Source: Streptomyces platensis
GTDB lineage: Bacteria > Actinomycetota > Actinomycetes > Streptomycetales > Streptomycetaceae
Length of the DNA: 64,000 bases
NCBI RefSeq assembly: GCF_008704855.1
Contig: NZ_CP023691.1
Location: forward strand, 3,038,001-3,102,000
Direction of reading: 5' to 3'
The translations under genes were made by a program, and so were the position numbers. The notes under the pieces are model-generated. The model was not told where the DNA came from. It did not search any database and saw nothing but the letters and a program-made list of their open reading frames with translations. Shown here piece by piece: positions 46,368-55,249 of the stretch; within the stretch, counting starts at the first letter, position 1, and each line of letters opens with the position of its first letter.

Positions 46368-48968
46368 GTGCCTGGCACAAATCTGACCCGCGACGAGGCG
46401 CAGGAGCGGGCGCGCCTGCTGACCGTGGACGCGTATGAGATCGACCTCGACCTCTCCGGTGCGCAGGAGGGCGGCGCCTCCGGGTCGGGCGAAGACGGGA
46501 ACGCAGGAGGCACCTACCGGTCCGTGACGACGGTGCGGTTCGACGTCGCCGAGGCGGGCGCGGACTCCTTCATCGATCTGGTCGCCCCGGCCGTGCACGA
46601 AGTGGTGCTCAACGGCGAGGCGCTGGACCCGGGCGCGGTGTTCAAGGACTCCCGGATCGCGCTGGCGGGGCTGCGGGCCGGCCGTAACGAGCTGACGGTC
46701 GTGGCGGACTGCGCCTACACCAACACCGGTGAGGGACTGCACCGTTTCGTCGACCCGGTGGACCAGCAGGCTTATCTGTACACCCAGTTCGAGGTACCGG
46801 ACGCCCGGCGGGTGTTCGCGTCCTTCGAGCAGCCGGACCTGAAGGCGACGTTCCAGTTCACCGTGAAGGCCCCGGAGGGCTGGACGGTGATCTCCAACTC
46901 GCCGACGCCGGAGCCCAGCGACAACATCTGGCGCTTCGAGCCGACCCCGCGGATCTCGACCTACATCACCGCGCTGATCGTCGGCCCGTACCACAGCGTG
47001 CACAGCACGTATGAGAAGGACGGGCGGACGGTCCCGCTGGGCATCTACTGCCGGCCGTCGCTGGCCGAGCACCTGGACGCCGACGAGATCTTCGCGGTCA
47101 CCCGGCAGGGCTTCGAGTGGTTCCAGGAGAAGTTCGACTACGCCTACCCGTTCGCGAAGTACGACCAGCTCTTCGTGCCGGAGTTCAATGCCGGCGCGAT
47201 GGAGAACGCGGGTGCGGTGACCATCCGCGACCAGTACGTCTTCCGGTCCAAGGTGACCGACGCGGCGTACGAGGTGCGCGCGGAGACGATCCTGCACGAG
47301 CTGGCGCACATGTGGTTCGGCGACCTGGTCACCATGGAGTGGTGGAACGACCTGTGGCTGAACGAGTCGTTCGCCACCTACACCTCGATCGCCTGCCAGG
47401 CCTACGCCCCGGGCTCGAAGTGGCCGCACTCGTGGACGACGTTCGCCAACTCCATGAAGACCTGGGCGTACCGGCAGGACCAGCTGCCGTCGACCCACCC
47501 GATCATGGCCGAGATCAATGACCTCGACGACGTCCTGGTCAACTTCGACGGCATCACCTACGCCAAGGGCGCCAGCGTCCTCAAGCAGCTGGTCGCCTAT
47601 GTCGGCATGGACGAGTTCTTCCAGGGCGTGCAGGCCTACTTCAAGGCGCACGCCTACAAGAACACCCGGCTGTCGGATCTGCTGGGCGCGCTGGAGGAGA
47701 CCAGCGGGCGGGATCTGAAGACCTGGTCGAAGAAGTGGCTGGAGACCGCCGGGATCAACATCCTGCGGCCGGAGATCGAGGTGGACGGCGCGGGCGTCAT
47801 CACCTCCTTCGCGGTGAAGCAGGAGGCTCCGGCGCTGCCGGCCGGCGCCAAGGGCGAGCCGGTGCTGCGGCCGCACCGGATCGCGATCGGCGCCTACGAG
47901 CTCCAGGACGGCAAGCTGGTGCGGACCGAGCGGATCGAGCTGGACGTGGACGGCGCGCTGACCGCCGTACCGCAGCTGGTGGGCAAGCAGCGGCCGGCCG
48001 TCCTGCTGCTCAACGACGACGATCTGTCGTACGCCAAGGTCCGGATGGACGAGGAGTCGCTGAAGGTCGTCACCGAGCACCTCGGCGACTTCGCCGAGTC
48101 GCTGCCGCGCGCGCTGTCCTGGGCGTCGGCCTGGGACATGACGCGGGACGCCGAACTGCCCGCCCGGGACTACCTCTCGCTGGTGCTGTCGGGCATCGGC
48201 AAGGAGTCGGACATCGGCGTCGTCCAGTCGCTGCACCGCCAGGTGAAGCTGGCGCTGGACCTGTACGCGGCGCCGGACTGGCGCGAGACGGGTCTGGCGA
48301 CCTGGACCGCGGCGGCGCTGGAGCAGCTGCGGGCGGCCGAGCCGGGCAGCGACCACCAGCTGGCGTGGGCCCGCGCGTTCGGCGCCTCGGCCCGTACGGA
48401 CGCTCAACTGGACCTGCTCCAGGGCCTGCTGGACGGTACGGAGGAGATCCCCGGGCTCGCCGTGGACACCGAGCTGCGCTGGGGGCTGCTCCAGCGGCTG
48501 GCGGCCGCCGGCCGGGCCGACGAGAAGGCCATCGCGGCGGAGCTGGAGCGGGACAAGACCTCCGCGGGCGAGCGGCATGCCGCCACGGCGCGCGCGGCGC
48601 GTCCCACGGCGGAGGCGAAGGCCGAGGCCTGGGCCTCGGTCGTGGAGTCGGACAAGCTCCCCAACTCCCTTCAGGAGGCCGTCATCGGCGGCTTCGTCCA
48701 GCCGGACCAGCGGGAGCTGCTGGCGCCGTACACCGCGAAGTACTTCGCCGCGGTGAAGGACATCTGGAACTCCCGCAGCCATGAGATGGCGCAGCAGATC
48801 GTGGTGGGCCACTACCCGGCGCTCCAGGTCTCGCAGGAGACCCTGGACGCCACGGACGCCTGGCTGGCCTCGGCCGAGCCGACTCCGGCGCTGCGCCGGC
48901 TGATGACCGAGTCGCGGGCCGGCATCGAGCGGGCGCTGAAGGCACAGCAGGCCGACGCGGCGGCCTGA
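46368..48968 (+). CDS. pepN: Aminopeptidase N, M1 family, copy 2
   Basis: 866 residues from GTG 46368 (VPGTNLTRDEAQERARLLTV), GAAGGAGA ahead. GAMEN near residue 276, HELAHMWFGDLVTMEWWND near 310 and the Glu in NESFATY complete the zinc site. The C-terminal helical domain fills the second half. Compared with copy 1 there is a small Gly/Ser-rich insert near residue 38 (GASGSGEDGNAGG) and a slightly longer tail. Both copies likely trim peptides in the cytoplasm; the duplication points to different substrates or regulation. Confidence 0.95.
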   Translation: MPGTNLTRDEAQERARLLTVDAYEIDLDLSGAQEGGASGSGEDGNAGGTYRSVTTVRFDVAEAGADSFIDLVAPAVHEVVLNGEALDPGAVFKDSRIALAGLRAGRNELTVVADCAYTNTGEGLHRFVDPVDQQAYLYTQFEVPDARRVFASFEQPDLKATFQFTVKAPEGWTVISNSPTPEPSDNIWRFEPTPRISTYITALIVGPYHSVHSTYEKDGRTVPLGIYCRPSLAEHLDADEIFAVTRQGFEWFQEKFDYAYPFAKYDQLFVPEFNAGAMENAGAVTIRDQYVFRSKVTDAAYEVRAETILHELAHMWFGDLVTMEWWNDLWLNESFATYTSIACQAYAPGSKWPHSWTTFANSMKTWAYRQDQLPSTHPIMAEINDLDDVLVNFDGITYAKGASVLKQLVAYVGMDEFFQGVQAYFKAHAYKNTRLSDLLGALEETSGRDLKTWSKKWLETAGINILRPEIEVDGAGVITSFAVKQEAPALPAGAKGEPVLRPHRIAIGAYELQDGKLVRTERIELDVDGALTAVPQLVGKQRPAVLLLNDDDLSYAKVRMDEESLKVVTEHLGDFAESLPRALSWASAWDMTRDAELPARDYLSLVLSGIGKESDIGVVQSLHRQVKLALDLYAAPDWRETGLATWTAAALEQLRAAEPGSDHQLAWARAFGASARTDAQLDLLQGLLDGTEEIPGLAVDTELRWGLLQRLAAAGRADEKAIAAELERDKTSAGERHAATARAARPTAEAKAEAWASVVESDKLPNSLQEAVIGGFVQPDQRELLAPYTAKYFAAVKDIWNSRSHEMAQQIVVGHYPALQVSQETLDATDAWLASAEPTPALRRLMTESRAGIERALKAQQADAAA

Positions 48969-48975
48969 CCGTCGC

Positions 48976-48998
48976 ACACCGGCCGCCACGGCCGGTGG
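48976..48998 (+). terminator. Short hairpin after pepN copy 2
   Basis: CACCGGCCG (48977-48985), loop CCA, CGGCCGGTG (48989-48997), 8 bases past the stop. Modest but well placed for a terminator; allantoicase ends 105 bases further right on the other strand. Confidence 0.6.
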
Positions 48999-49102
48999 TG
49001 ACGCCCGGCGGGCGGGCGCCCGGTGCGCTCCGTCCGCCGGGCGGGCCGGGGTCCGCCGGGCCCCGCCCCCTCCCGCGGGGCCCGGCGGAAACGGGGTGCG
49101 GC

Positions 49103-50248
49103 TCAGCCGTTGAGGGCGTGGAAGCGGCGGCCCAGTGCGGCCCGGCCGGCTTCGGTGAGGGCGCCGTGCAGCCGCATCCGCGCGAGGCCGCCGTCGGGGA
49201 AGACGTCCAGCCGTATGTGGGTGGCAGTGACGGGCGCCGGCAGGGCGAAGCGGTGCGGGGTGTCGGGCTGGAGCTTCGTCTTCGGCAGGATCTCGAACCA
49301 GGAGGCCTCGTCGGCCGGGTCTCCGTCGCATCCGGACAGGGCGGCCCAGCCCGCGGAGTTGCCCTTGAGGTAGGCGGTGTCGATCTCCACCGCCCGGATC
49401 TCGCCCTGGGCGGCGAGGCGGAAGCGCACCCAGTCGTGGGTGCCCTTGACCCGGCGGCGGCGGTTCTCCCAGCCGTCGTCCATCTTGCGGGAGAGATCGG
49501 GCCGGATGATCTGGGTGGGCGAGGAGTAGAAGCGGTCCGAGGCGTCCTCGACGGTGCCGCCGTGCAGGACGGACGCCAGGTCGAGGGTGCCGAGCACATC
49601 GAGCCAGGCCGGGTCCGGTACGACCTCGCCGTGCACCCGGAGGCGGGCTATGCCGCCGTCGGGGTGCTGCTTGAGGCGCAGGTGCGTGAAGCGGCGCTCG
49701 GCGGTGACCTCGAAGCCGTTGGCGGCGTGGCCCCGTACGGGCGTGCGCGGGACCAGCTCCTCCCACTTCACGTCCCCGGCGAGCAGCTCCTCGGGGCCGG
49801 GGCTCCCGGGCAGCGAGGTGGCCTCGACGGAGACCTGCTGGGGGTAGTTGCCGCGGAAGTGGGCGGTGTCGACGATGATGCCGCGGATCACGCCGGGGGC
49901 GGCGAGCCGGATCAGCGCCCAGTCGTGGTCGTCGTCGGTGGGGAAGGGGTGGTCGCCGTCGGTGCCGCGGCGGCGCCGGGTCTCCCAGCCGTCCATGATC
50001 TTGCCCTTGTGGCCGAAGCGCTCGGGGTCGAAGACCGCCGGAGTGGGCGTCAGCAGATTCTCGCGCTCGGCGAAGAACTCGTCGTTCGCGGCGATCACCC
50101 CGGCACCGAGGCGCCGGTCGGCGAGGTCGACGAGCGAGGTGAAGGGGAAGTCCCCGCCGCGGTAGTCGGCGTAGGGGTCTCCGCCGCCGTACGGGCTGGC
50201 GTCGTTGGCGTGCGGATCGGTGCTGTCGGCGGCCGGGTTGGCGGTCAT
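49103..50248 (-). CDS. alc: Allantoicase
   Basis: 381 residues from ATG 50248 with GAAGGG ahead. Two repeats of the allantoicase jelly-roll domain are visible: FGHKGKIMDGWETRRRR...HDWALIRLAAPGVIRG in the first and LSRKMDDGWENRRRR...HDWVRFRLAAQGEIRA in the second, each followed by VDTAHFRGNYP or IDTAYLKGNSAG. The enzyme hydrolyses allantoate to ureidoglycolate and urea in purine-nitrogen recovery. Allantoinase (allB), usually its neighbour, is not here. Palindromes in its promoter and a LysR gene upstream suggest dedicated control. Confidence 0.94.
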   Translation of the reverse strand: MTANPAADSTDPHANDASPYGGGDPYADYRGGDFPFTSLVDLADRRLGAGVIAANDEFFAERENLLTPTPAVFDPERFGHKGKIMDGWETRRRRGTDGDHPFPTDDDHDWALIRLAAPGVIRGIIVDTAHFRGNYPQQVSVEATSLPGSPGPEELLAGDVKWEELVPRTPVRGHAANGFEVTAERRFTHLRLKQHPDGGIARLRVHGEVVPDPAWLDVLGTLDLASVLHGGTVEDASDRFYSSPTQIIRPDLSRKMDDGWENRRRRVKGTHDWVRFRLAAQGEIRAVEIDTAYLKGNSAGWAALSGCDGDPADEASWFEILPKTKLQPDTPHRFALPAPVTATHIRLDVFPDGGLARMRLHGALTEAGRAALGRRFHALNG

Positions 50249-50314
50249 CGCTGCCCTTCGATGGGTGGAAGTGCGGACCACTTCACGGTCGCAGCGCAGC
50301 ACCCCACAGGTCCA

Positions 50315-50347
50315 TCGAAAGTTTTCGACGAATACGTTCAGCTGAAC
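50315..50347. promoter_or_regulatory. Two palindromes in the allantoicase promoter
   Basis: TCGAAAGTTTTCGA (50315-50328; arms TCGAAA/TTTCGA) and GTTCAGCTGAAC (50336-50347), centres 20 bases apart, 67-100 bases before the alc start. The first has the GAAA..TTTC core seen in IclR-family sites such as those of enteric AllR/IclR; which protein binds here is unknown. Confidence 0.55.
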
Positions 50348-50355
50348 TGAACGGT

Positions 50356-51318
50356 CTACTCTTCCGGCGGCTGCGCGGCGGCCGCCTGCCGCAGCGCCGC
50401 CAGCACCCGGGCCAGTCCCGGCGCCCCTTCCGAGCCGCGCCGGACGGCGGCGATCACATGACGGCGCGGCTGGTCACCGGAGAGCACCCGCAGCGCGACC
50501 CCCTCAGGGCCGCCGCGCCCGGCCGGCGGCGATCCCCCGCGCCCGAAGGCGCCGATGCCGCCCGCCATCGCCATCCGGGGCACCAGCGCCACCCCCATCC
50601 CCGCCGCGACCATCGCCCAGATCGCGCTCCAGTCGGCGGCGGCATGCGCCTGCTCGGGCACGAACCCGGCGTTCTCGCAGGCGGCCGTGGTGATCTGCGA
50701 CCAGGGCCCGCTGCTGCCGAAGATCCAGGGCTCGCCCGCCAGATCGGCCAGCCGCAGCCCCGGCTCGGCGGCCAGCCGGTGACCGGCCGGCAGCGCCACG
50801 TCCAGCGGGTCGGCGAGCAGCGCGGCCCGGCTGAACTTGGGGTCACGCGCGGTGGGGGCGTGCGCGGCCAGCGACAGCGCCAGATCCACGCTGCCCTCCG
50901 CCAGCAGCTCGTACGCGGCCTCCGCCTCCGCCTCCCGTACGACGACCGACAGCCCCGGGTGCGTACGGCGCAGCTCCTGCACGGCGGGGACCACCAGCGC
51001 GGGGATGGCGGTGGAGAAGGCGCCGACCCGCACCTGGCCGGCCTCGCCCCGGAGGTAGCCGAGCAGCTCCGCGTCGGCACGCTCCAGCTGGGCGAAGACC
51101 GCCTCCGCGTGCCGCAGCACCAGCTCCGCGGCGTCGGTCAGCCGCACCCGCCGGCCCTGCGCCTCCAGCAGCGTCACCCCGAGCGCCTTGGCCAGCCCGG
51201 TCAGCTGCTGCGAGACCGCCGAGGGCGTCATGTGCAGCGCCTCGGCGGTCGCGGTGACCGTGCCCAGCTCGTGGAGGGTGCGCAGGATACGCAGCTTTTT
51301 GAGGTCCCAGTCGGCCAT
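50356..51318 (-). CDS. LysR-family transcriptional regulator
   Basis: 320 residues from ATG 51318 (MADWDLKKLRILRTLHELGT). The N-terminal winged helix-turn-helix is TVTATAEALHMTPSAVSQQL (residues ~20-40). Then a linker helix and the two-lobed effector domain (VRVGAFSTAIPALVVPAVQE, VDLALSLAAH). A Gly/Arg-rich stretch (GGIGAFGRGGSPPAGRGGP, ~275) is an unusual insert in the second lobe. The effector is unknown. It is transcribed in the same direction as alc, 107 bases upstream of it, so it is a candidate regulator or companion of allantoate use; the palindromes favour an extra factor. Confidence 0.9.
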   Translation of the reverse strand: MADWDLKKLRILRTLHELGTVTATAEALHMTPSAVSQQLTGLAKALGVTLLEAQGRRVRLTDAAELVLRHAEAVFAQLERADAELLGYLRGEAGQVRVGAFSTAIPALVVPAVQELRRTHPGLSVVVREAEAEAAYELLAEGSVDLALSLAAHAPTARDPKFSRAALLADPLDVALPAGHRLAAEPGLRLADLAGEPWIFGSSGPWSQITTAACENAGFVPEQAHAAADWSAIWAMVAAGMGVALVPRMAMAGGIGAFGRGGSPPAGRGGPEGVALRVLSGDQPRRHVIAAVRRGSEGAPGLARVLAALRQAAAAQPPEE

Positions 51319-51389
51319 GCGGGCAGCGTACGCATCCGCCGCCCCGGTCACCGCCGCCGTGGGCGGTGACGCGGAGCGGCCGTACCGCG

Positions 51390-52367
51390 TCAGCCGCGGT
51401 TGGCCTTGCGGCGGGCGAGGATGGCCGCCTGGCGCTCGTCGAACTTCCGCGCCTGACCGTCCAGGCCGTCCATGAACAGCCCCAGCTCCTCCTGCGCCGC
51501 CAGCCCGGCCGGGCCCAGCCCGCCGATCTCCAGCACCTTCAGGAAGCGCAGCACCGGCTGGAGCACATCGTCGTGGTGGATGCGCAGGTTGTAGATCCCG
51601 CCGAGGGCCATGCGGGCGGCGGACCGCTCGAAGCCGGGCATCCCGTGGCCGGGCATCCGGAAGCCGGTGACGACATCGCGTACCGCGCACATCGTCTGGT
51701 CGGGCGCCATCTCGAAGGCCGCACCGAGGAGGTTGCGGTAGAAGACCATGTGGAGGTTCTCGTCGGTGGCGATCCGGGCCAGCATCCGGTCGCAGACCGG
51801 GTCACCGGAGTGGTGGCCGGTGTTGCGGTGCGAGATCCGGGTGGCCAGCTCCTGGAAGGCGACGTACGCCACCGAGTGCAGCATGCTGTGCGAATTGTCG
51901 GACTCGAAGCCCTCCGACATGTGGGCCATGCGGAACCGCTCCAGCTCGTCCGGGTCGACGGCCCGGCTGGTCAGCAGGTAGTCGCGCATCACGATGCCGT
52001 GCCGGCCCTCCTCGGCGGTCCAGCGGTGCACCCAGGTGCCCCAGGCGCCGTCGCGGCCGAAGAGGGTGGCGATCTCGTGGTGGTAGCTGGGGAGGTTGTC
52101 CTCGGTGAGGAGGTTCACCACCAGGGCGATCCGGCCGATGTCGCTGACCTTGGACTGCTCGGGGTCCCAGGCGTCGCCGTCCAGCGGCCCGGGGAAGTTA
52201 CGCCCGTCGCTCCACGGCACGTACTCGTGGGGCATCCAGTCCTTGGCGACCTGCAGATGGCGGTTGAGTTCCTTCTCGACGACCTCTTCGAGCGCGTAGA
52301 GCAACTGGGCGTCGCTCCAGGCGGCATGGCCGAGCTCTCCGTTATGGCGGGCGGGGGCAATGGTCAC
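51390..52367 (-). CDS. Acyl-ACP desaturase, soluble di-iron type
   Basis: 325 residues from GTG 52367 with AGGAG ahead. Di-iron motifs EEGRHG (near residue 118) and DENLHMVFY (near 210) are both complete, as in plant-type stearoyl-ACP Delta-9 desaturases and mycobacterial DesA1/DesA2. It introduces a double bond into an acyl-ACP using oxygen and ferredoxin, setting membrane fluidity. No ferredoxin gene is adjacent. The promoter carries a tandem palindromic operator 23 bases before the start codon, so it should be tightly repressed. The lysR gene follows 71 bases downstream. Confidence 0.92.
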   Translation of the reverse strand: MTIAPARHNGELGHAAWSDAQLLYALEEVVEKELNRHLQVAKDWMPHEYVPWSDGRNFPGPLDGDAWDPEQSKVSDIGRIALVVNLLTEDNLPSYHHEIATLFGRDGAWGTWVHRWTAEEGRHGIVMRDYLLTSRAVDPDELERFRMAHMSEGFESDNSHSMLHSVAYVAFQELATRISHRNTGHHSGDPVCDRMLARIATDENLHMVFYRNLLGAAFEMAPDQTMCAVRDVVTGFRMPGHGMPGFERSAARMALGGIYNLRIHHDDVLQPVLRFLKVLEIGGLGPAGLAAQEELGLFMDGLDGQARKFDERQAAILARRKANRG

Positions 52368-52390
52368 GGGGGGAACTCCTGGGGACGATG

Positions 52391-52445
52391 ACCTACGGGA
52401 CCGTAGGTTTGACCTACGGCTGCGTAGGTTACGTCATCGTAGGTT
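52391..52445. promoter_or_regulatory. Tandem palindromic operator before the desaturase gene
   Basis: ACCTACGGGACCGTAGGT (52391-52408) and ACCTACGGCTGCGTAGGT (52412-52429), two ACCTACG-N4-CGTAGGT palindromes with centres 21 bases apart, plus a third half-site CGTAGGTT at 52438-52445. They directly precede the desaturase ribosome site and must overlap the promoter or leader. Confidence 0.85.
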
Positions 52446-52544
52446 AGGGCCGGTTAAATACGGCCCCCGCGCAAACCGGCCGAAAATCGCGCGATAGCCA
52501 CCTCGCAACCCCTTTTCCACCTGCGGAAATATCCGGGTACGACA

Positions 52545-52583
52545 AAGGGCGCCCATCGGTTCTTGTAACCGATGGGCGCCCTT
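52545..52583. terminator. Terminator after the small secreted/membrane protein
   Basis: Perfect 17-bp stem, AAGGGCGCCCATCGGTT (52545-52561) / AACCGATGGGCGCCCTT (52567-52583), A-rich before and T-ending after, 22 bases past the stop on the minus strand. Confidence 0.85.
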
Positions 52584-52605
52584 GCGGCGTCACTGGTGCC
52601 CGGCG

Positions 52606-52854
52606 TCAGCCCTTGGACCCGGCCTGCTTGTGGGACTTGTCGCCCACCATGACCAGCCCGGCGATGACCAGGAAGAGAACGATGGGCAAAGCGACGTAGA
52701 GGCCGAGCGTCTCGATCACACTCAGACCCTGACCCGGGTCGTCACCATCGTCGCGGGTGAGCGCAAACGCGGGGGACGACATCAGCAGCATCAGCGCGGT
52801 GCCGGCGGTGATGGTTCCGGCGCGCAGGACATTCTTATTGACCTTGTTGCTCAC
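52606..52854 (-). CDS. Small protein with signal sequence and membrane segment, unknown function
   Basis: 82 residues from GTG 52854 (VSNKVNKNVLRAGTITAG). A signal-like segment ends at SSPAFA-L; an acidic patch (TRDDGDDPGQG) follows, then a membrane segment (TLGLYVALPIVLFLVIAGLV) and a basic cytoplasmic tail (GDKSHKQAGSKG). The pattern is that of a small type I membrane protein conserved in streptomycetes, with no assigned role. It is 175 bases downstream of malQ and has its own terminator. Confidence 0.75.
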   Translation of the reverse strand: MSNKVNKNVLRAGTITAGTALMLLMSSPAFALTRDDGDDPGQGLSVIETLGLYVALPIVLFLVIAGLVMVGDKSHKQAGSKG

Positions 52855-53029
52855 GAAGTCAACGTATCGGACGCCCCGGCGCCCCGCGCGCCCGGGGTGG
52901 CACAACCGGCGCCCTCACCGCCCGTGACAGCGCGAGAATCCGCCGGTGCCCGAGGGCGGTGCCGTGCGCGTGCGTCCTCCAGGTGCCCGCCGCTGCGCGC
53001 CCGTACGGTGACGTGCCCCGGCACCGGGC

Positions 53030-55243
53030 CTAGCGATACCCGTCCGACAACTCCCGCATCAGGGCATGCAGTCGGGGCGAGGCGGCCAGCTCTTCGAGGG
53101 TGTGCGGGCGGCCGTCGGGGCCGGCGATCGGCAGGCGCCAGTTCGGGTATTCGTCCCATGTCCCGGGGAGGTTCTGCGGGCGCCGGTCCCCCACCGCGTC
53201 CGGCAGCCAGACGCCGACCATCCGCGCCGGGGTACGCAGCAGAAAGCGGTGGACGGCCTTGACCGCGGCCTCCTCGTCGCCCGGCCCCTCGGGCAGCAGC
53301 CCGCGCCGCACCAACTCCCGCAGCCATTCGGCGCGTTCCTGGGTGGCGCGGGAACGCTCCCGCTCCGGCGGCCCGGCGAGCAGCCCGAGCCGTTCGCGCA
53401 GGGCCACGTCCTCGCCGGTCAGCCGGGCCGCGGTGGTCGGCAGATCGTGGGTGGTGACGGTGGCGAGACAGGCGCCGCGCCACTCCTCGGGCGCCAGGAT
53501 GCGGGCCGTGGCGCCGGACGCGGGGGCGGCGTCCGGGGCGGCTTCGCCCTCCCCCGCCGGGCCCGCGCCGGAGCTCCCGGCCACCGCCTCCGGCGCCGGG
53601 GCCGCTCCGGGGCCGTCGGACGCGGCGGTCCGCGCCGCCCCGTCCTCCGCTTCCCGCTCCCCGTTCCCGTAGTCCCGCTCGAACCACAGCACCGACGTCC
53701 CCAGCACGCCCCGCGCGGCGAGCGCCTCGCGGACGCCCGGCTCGACGGTGCCCAGATCCTCCCCGATCACCGCTGCTCCGGCCCGCTGCGCCTCCAGGGC
53801 CAGTACGGAGAGCATCGCCTCGCCGTCGTAGCGGACATAGGCGCCCTCCGTCGGCGACCGGCCCTCCGGGACCCACCACAGCCGGAACAGCCCCATCACA
53901 TGGTCGATCCGCAGCGCCCCGGCGTGCCGCAGCAGGCCGCGCAGCAGCTCCCGGTAGGGGGCGTAGCCCGCGGCGGCCAGCGCGTCGGGGCGCCAGGGCG
54001 GCAGGCCCCAGTCCTGGCCGCGGGCGTTGAAGGCGTCCGGCGGCGCCCCGATGGACATACCGGCGGCGAAGGCGTCCTGCTGTGCCCAGGTGTCGGCGCC
54101 GGAGGGGTGGACGCCGACGGCGAGGTCGTGCACCAGCCCGACGGCCATCCCGGCGTCCCGCGCGGCCCGTTGCGCGGCGGCCAGCTGCTGGTCGGTGAGC
54201 CAGGCCAGCCGGCAGTGGAAGTCGATCCGGTCCAGCAGCCGGTGCCGCAGCCGGGCGGTGCCCGGGGACCGTGGATCGCGCAGCTCGGCGGGCCAGCCGC
54301 GCCAGTCGGTGCCGTGCCGCTCGGCGAGCGCGCACCAGATGGCGTGATCCTCCAGCGCCTGGCCCTGCTCGGCGAGGAAGTCGCAGTACGCGGCCCGCCG
54401 GCCCGGGCTGAGCGGCACCGCCCACAGCAGCTCCAGCGCCTCCCGCTTGAGCGCCCAGACCGCGTCCCGGTCGATCAGCGCGCCCCGTTCGAGCACCTCG
54501 GAACGGAGCGCTTCGGCGCGGGCGGCCAGCTCGTCGGCCCGTAAGCGCGCGGCGCCGGTGAGGTGGGCGTACTCCGGGATGTGCTCGATCCGCAGGTGGA
54601 CCGGGTCGGGGAAGCGGCGCGAGGAGGGCCGGTACGGCGACGGGTCGGTGGGCGGGCCGGGGACGGCCGCGTGCAGCGGGTTGAGCTGGAGGAAGCCGGT
54701 GCCCAGGGCGCGCCCGGACCAGGCGGCGAGATCGGCGAGGTCCCCGAGGTCGCCCATGCCCCAGGACCGCCGGGACAGCAGCGAGTAGAGCTGCACCAGA
54801 AAGCCGTGGCTGCGGCCCGGGGGTGCGGGCACCCGGTCGGGCGCGACGATCAGCGGGGCGCGGGCGGTGCGGCCGCCGGGGGCCCGGGCCTCCAGGACGT
54901 GGACACCCAGGGGCAGCCGGGCGAGCGCCGCCGGATCGGGCGCGCCCAGGTCCGCCGCCTCCCCGTCCCCGGTCTCGACCCGGAGGACGGTGCCTTCGGG
55001 GAGACGCGCGAGGTCGGGTGGCCGGTCCGGCCGGGCGACGACGGTGCGGGGGAGCAGGGCACGGCGCGCGTCGTCCTCGTACGCGGCCAGGGCGGCGCGT
55101 ACGGCGTGCGGGGTCGAGGCATCGACTCCTAATGCGGCGAGCACGGCGACGACGGTGTCGCCGGCGATCTGGACGCTCGTGCCCGGCGAGGGTGCGTACG
55201 ACGTGGCGACGCCGTGCAGCCGGGCGAGCCGCGCGCGGCCCAT
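53030..55243 (-). CDS. malQ: 4-alpha-glucanotransferase (amylomaltase, GH77)
   Basis: 737 residues. Catalytic set: nucleophile Asp in LRIDHVMG near residue 446, acid/base Glu in VIGEDLG near 495, third Asp in THDLPT near 599; FLQLNPLHAAVPG and WGMGDLGDL are further GH77 motifs. It shuffles malto-oligosaccharides in glycogen/maltose metabolism. An N-terminal domain of ~140 residues precedes the barrel. Odd: a low-complexity insert of ~55 residues (about 525-578, Ala/Gly/Glu/Pro rich) interrupts the barrel before the ATARILAPEEWRGA segment. A small ORF ends 6 bases before its start. Confidence 0.93.
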   Translation of the reverse strand: MGRARLARLHGVATSYAPSPGTSVQIAGDTVVAVLAALGVDASTPHAVRAALAAYEDDARRALLPRTVVARPDRPPDLARLPEGTVLRVETGDGEAADLGAPDPAALARLPLGVHVLEARAPGGRTARAPLIVAPDRVPAPPGRSHGFLVQLYSLLSRRSWGMGDLGDLADLAAWSGRALGTGFLQLNPLHAAVPGPPTDPSPYRPSSRRFPDPVHLRIEHIPEYAHLTGAARLRADELAARAEALRSEVLERGALIDRDAVWALKREALELLWAVPLSPGRRAAYCDFLAEQGQALEDHAIWCALAERHGTDWRGWPAELRDPRSPGTARLRHRLLDRIDFHCRLAWLTDQQLAAAQRAARDAGMAVGLVHDLAVGVHPSGADTWAQQDAFAAGMSIGAPPDAFNARGQDWGLPPWRPDALAAAGYAPYRELLRGLLRHAGALRIDHVMGLFRLWWVPEGRSPTEGAYVRYDGEAMLSVLALEAQRAGAAVIGEDLGTVEPGVREALAARGVLGTSVLWFERDYGNGEREAEDGAARTAASDGPGAAPAPEAVAGSSGAGPAGEGEAAPDAAPASGATARILAPEEWRGACLATVTTHDLPTTAARLTGEDVALRERLGLLAGPPERERSRATQERAEWLRELVRRGLLPEGPGDEEAAVKAVHRFLLRTPARMVGVWLPDAVGDRRPQNLPGTWDEYPNWRLPIAGPDGRPHTLEELAASPRLHALMRELSDGYR

Positions 55244-55249
55244 GGGTCC

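Noticed and set aside
46287..49766. Open frame of 1159 codons on the minus strand across pepN copy 2
   Set aside because: Its translation is Arg/Gly/Pro rich with no domain, and the plus strand holds a complete M1 aminopeptidase. Long antisense frames are expected in DNA of this GC content.
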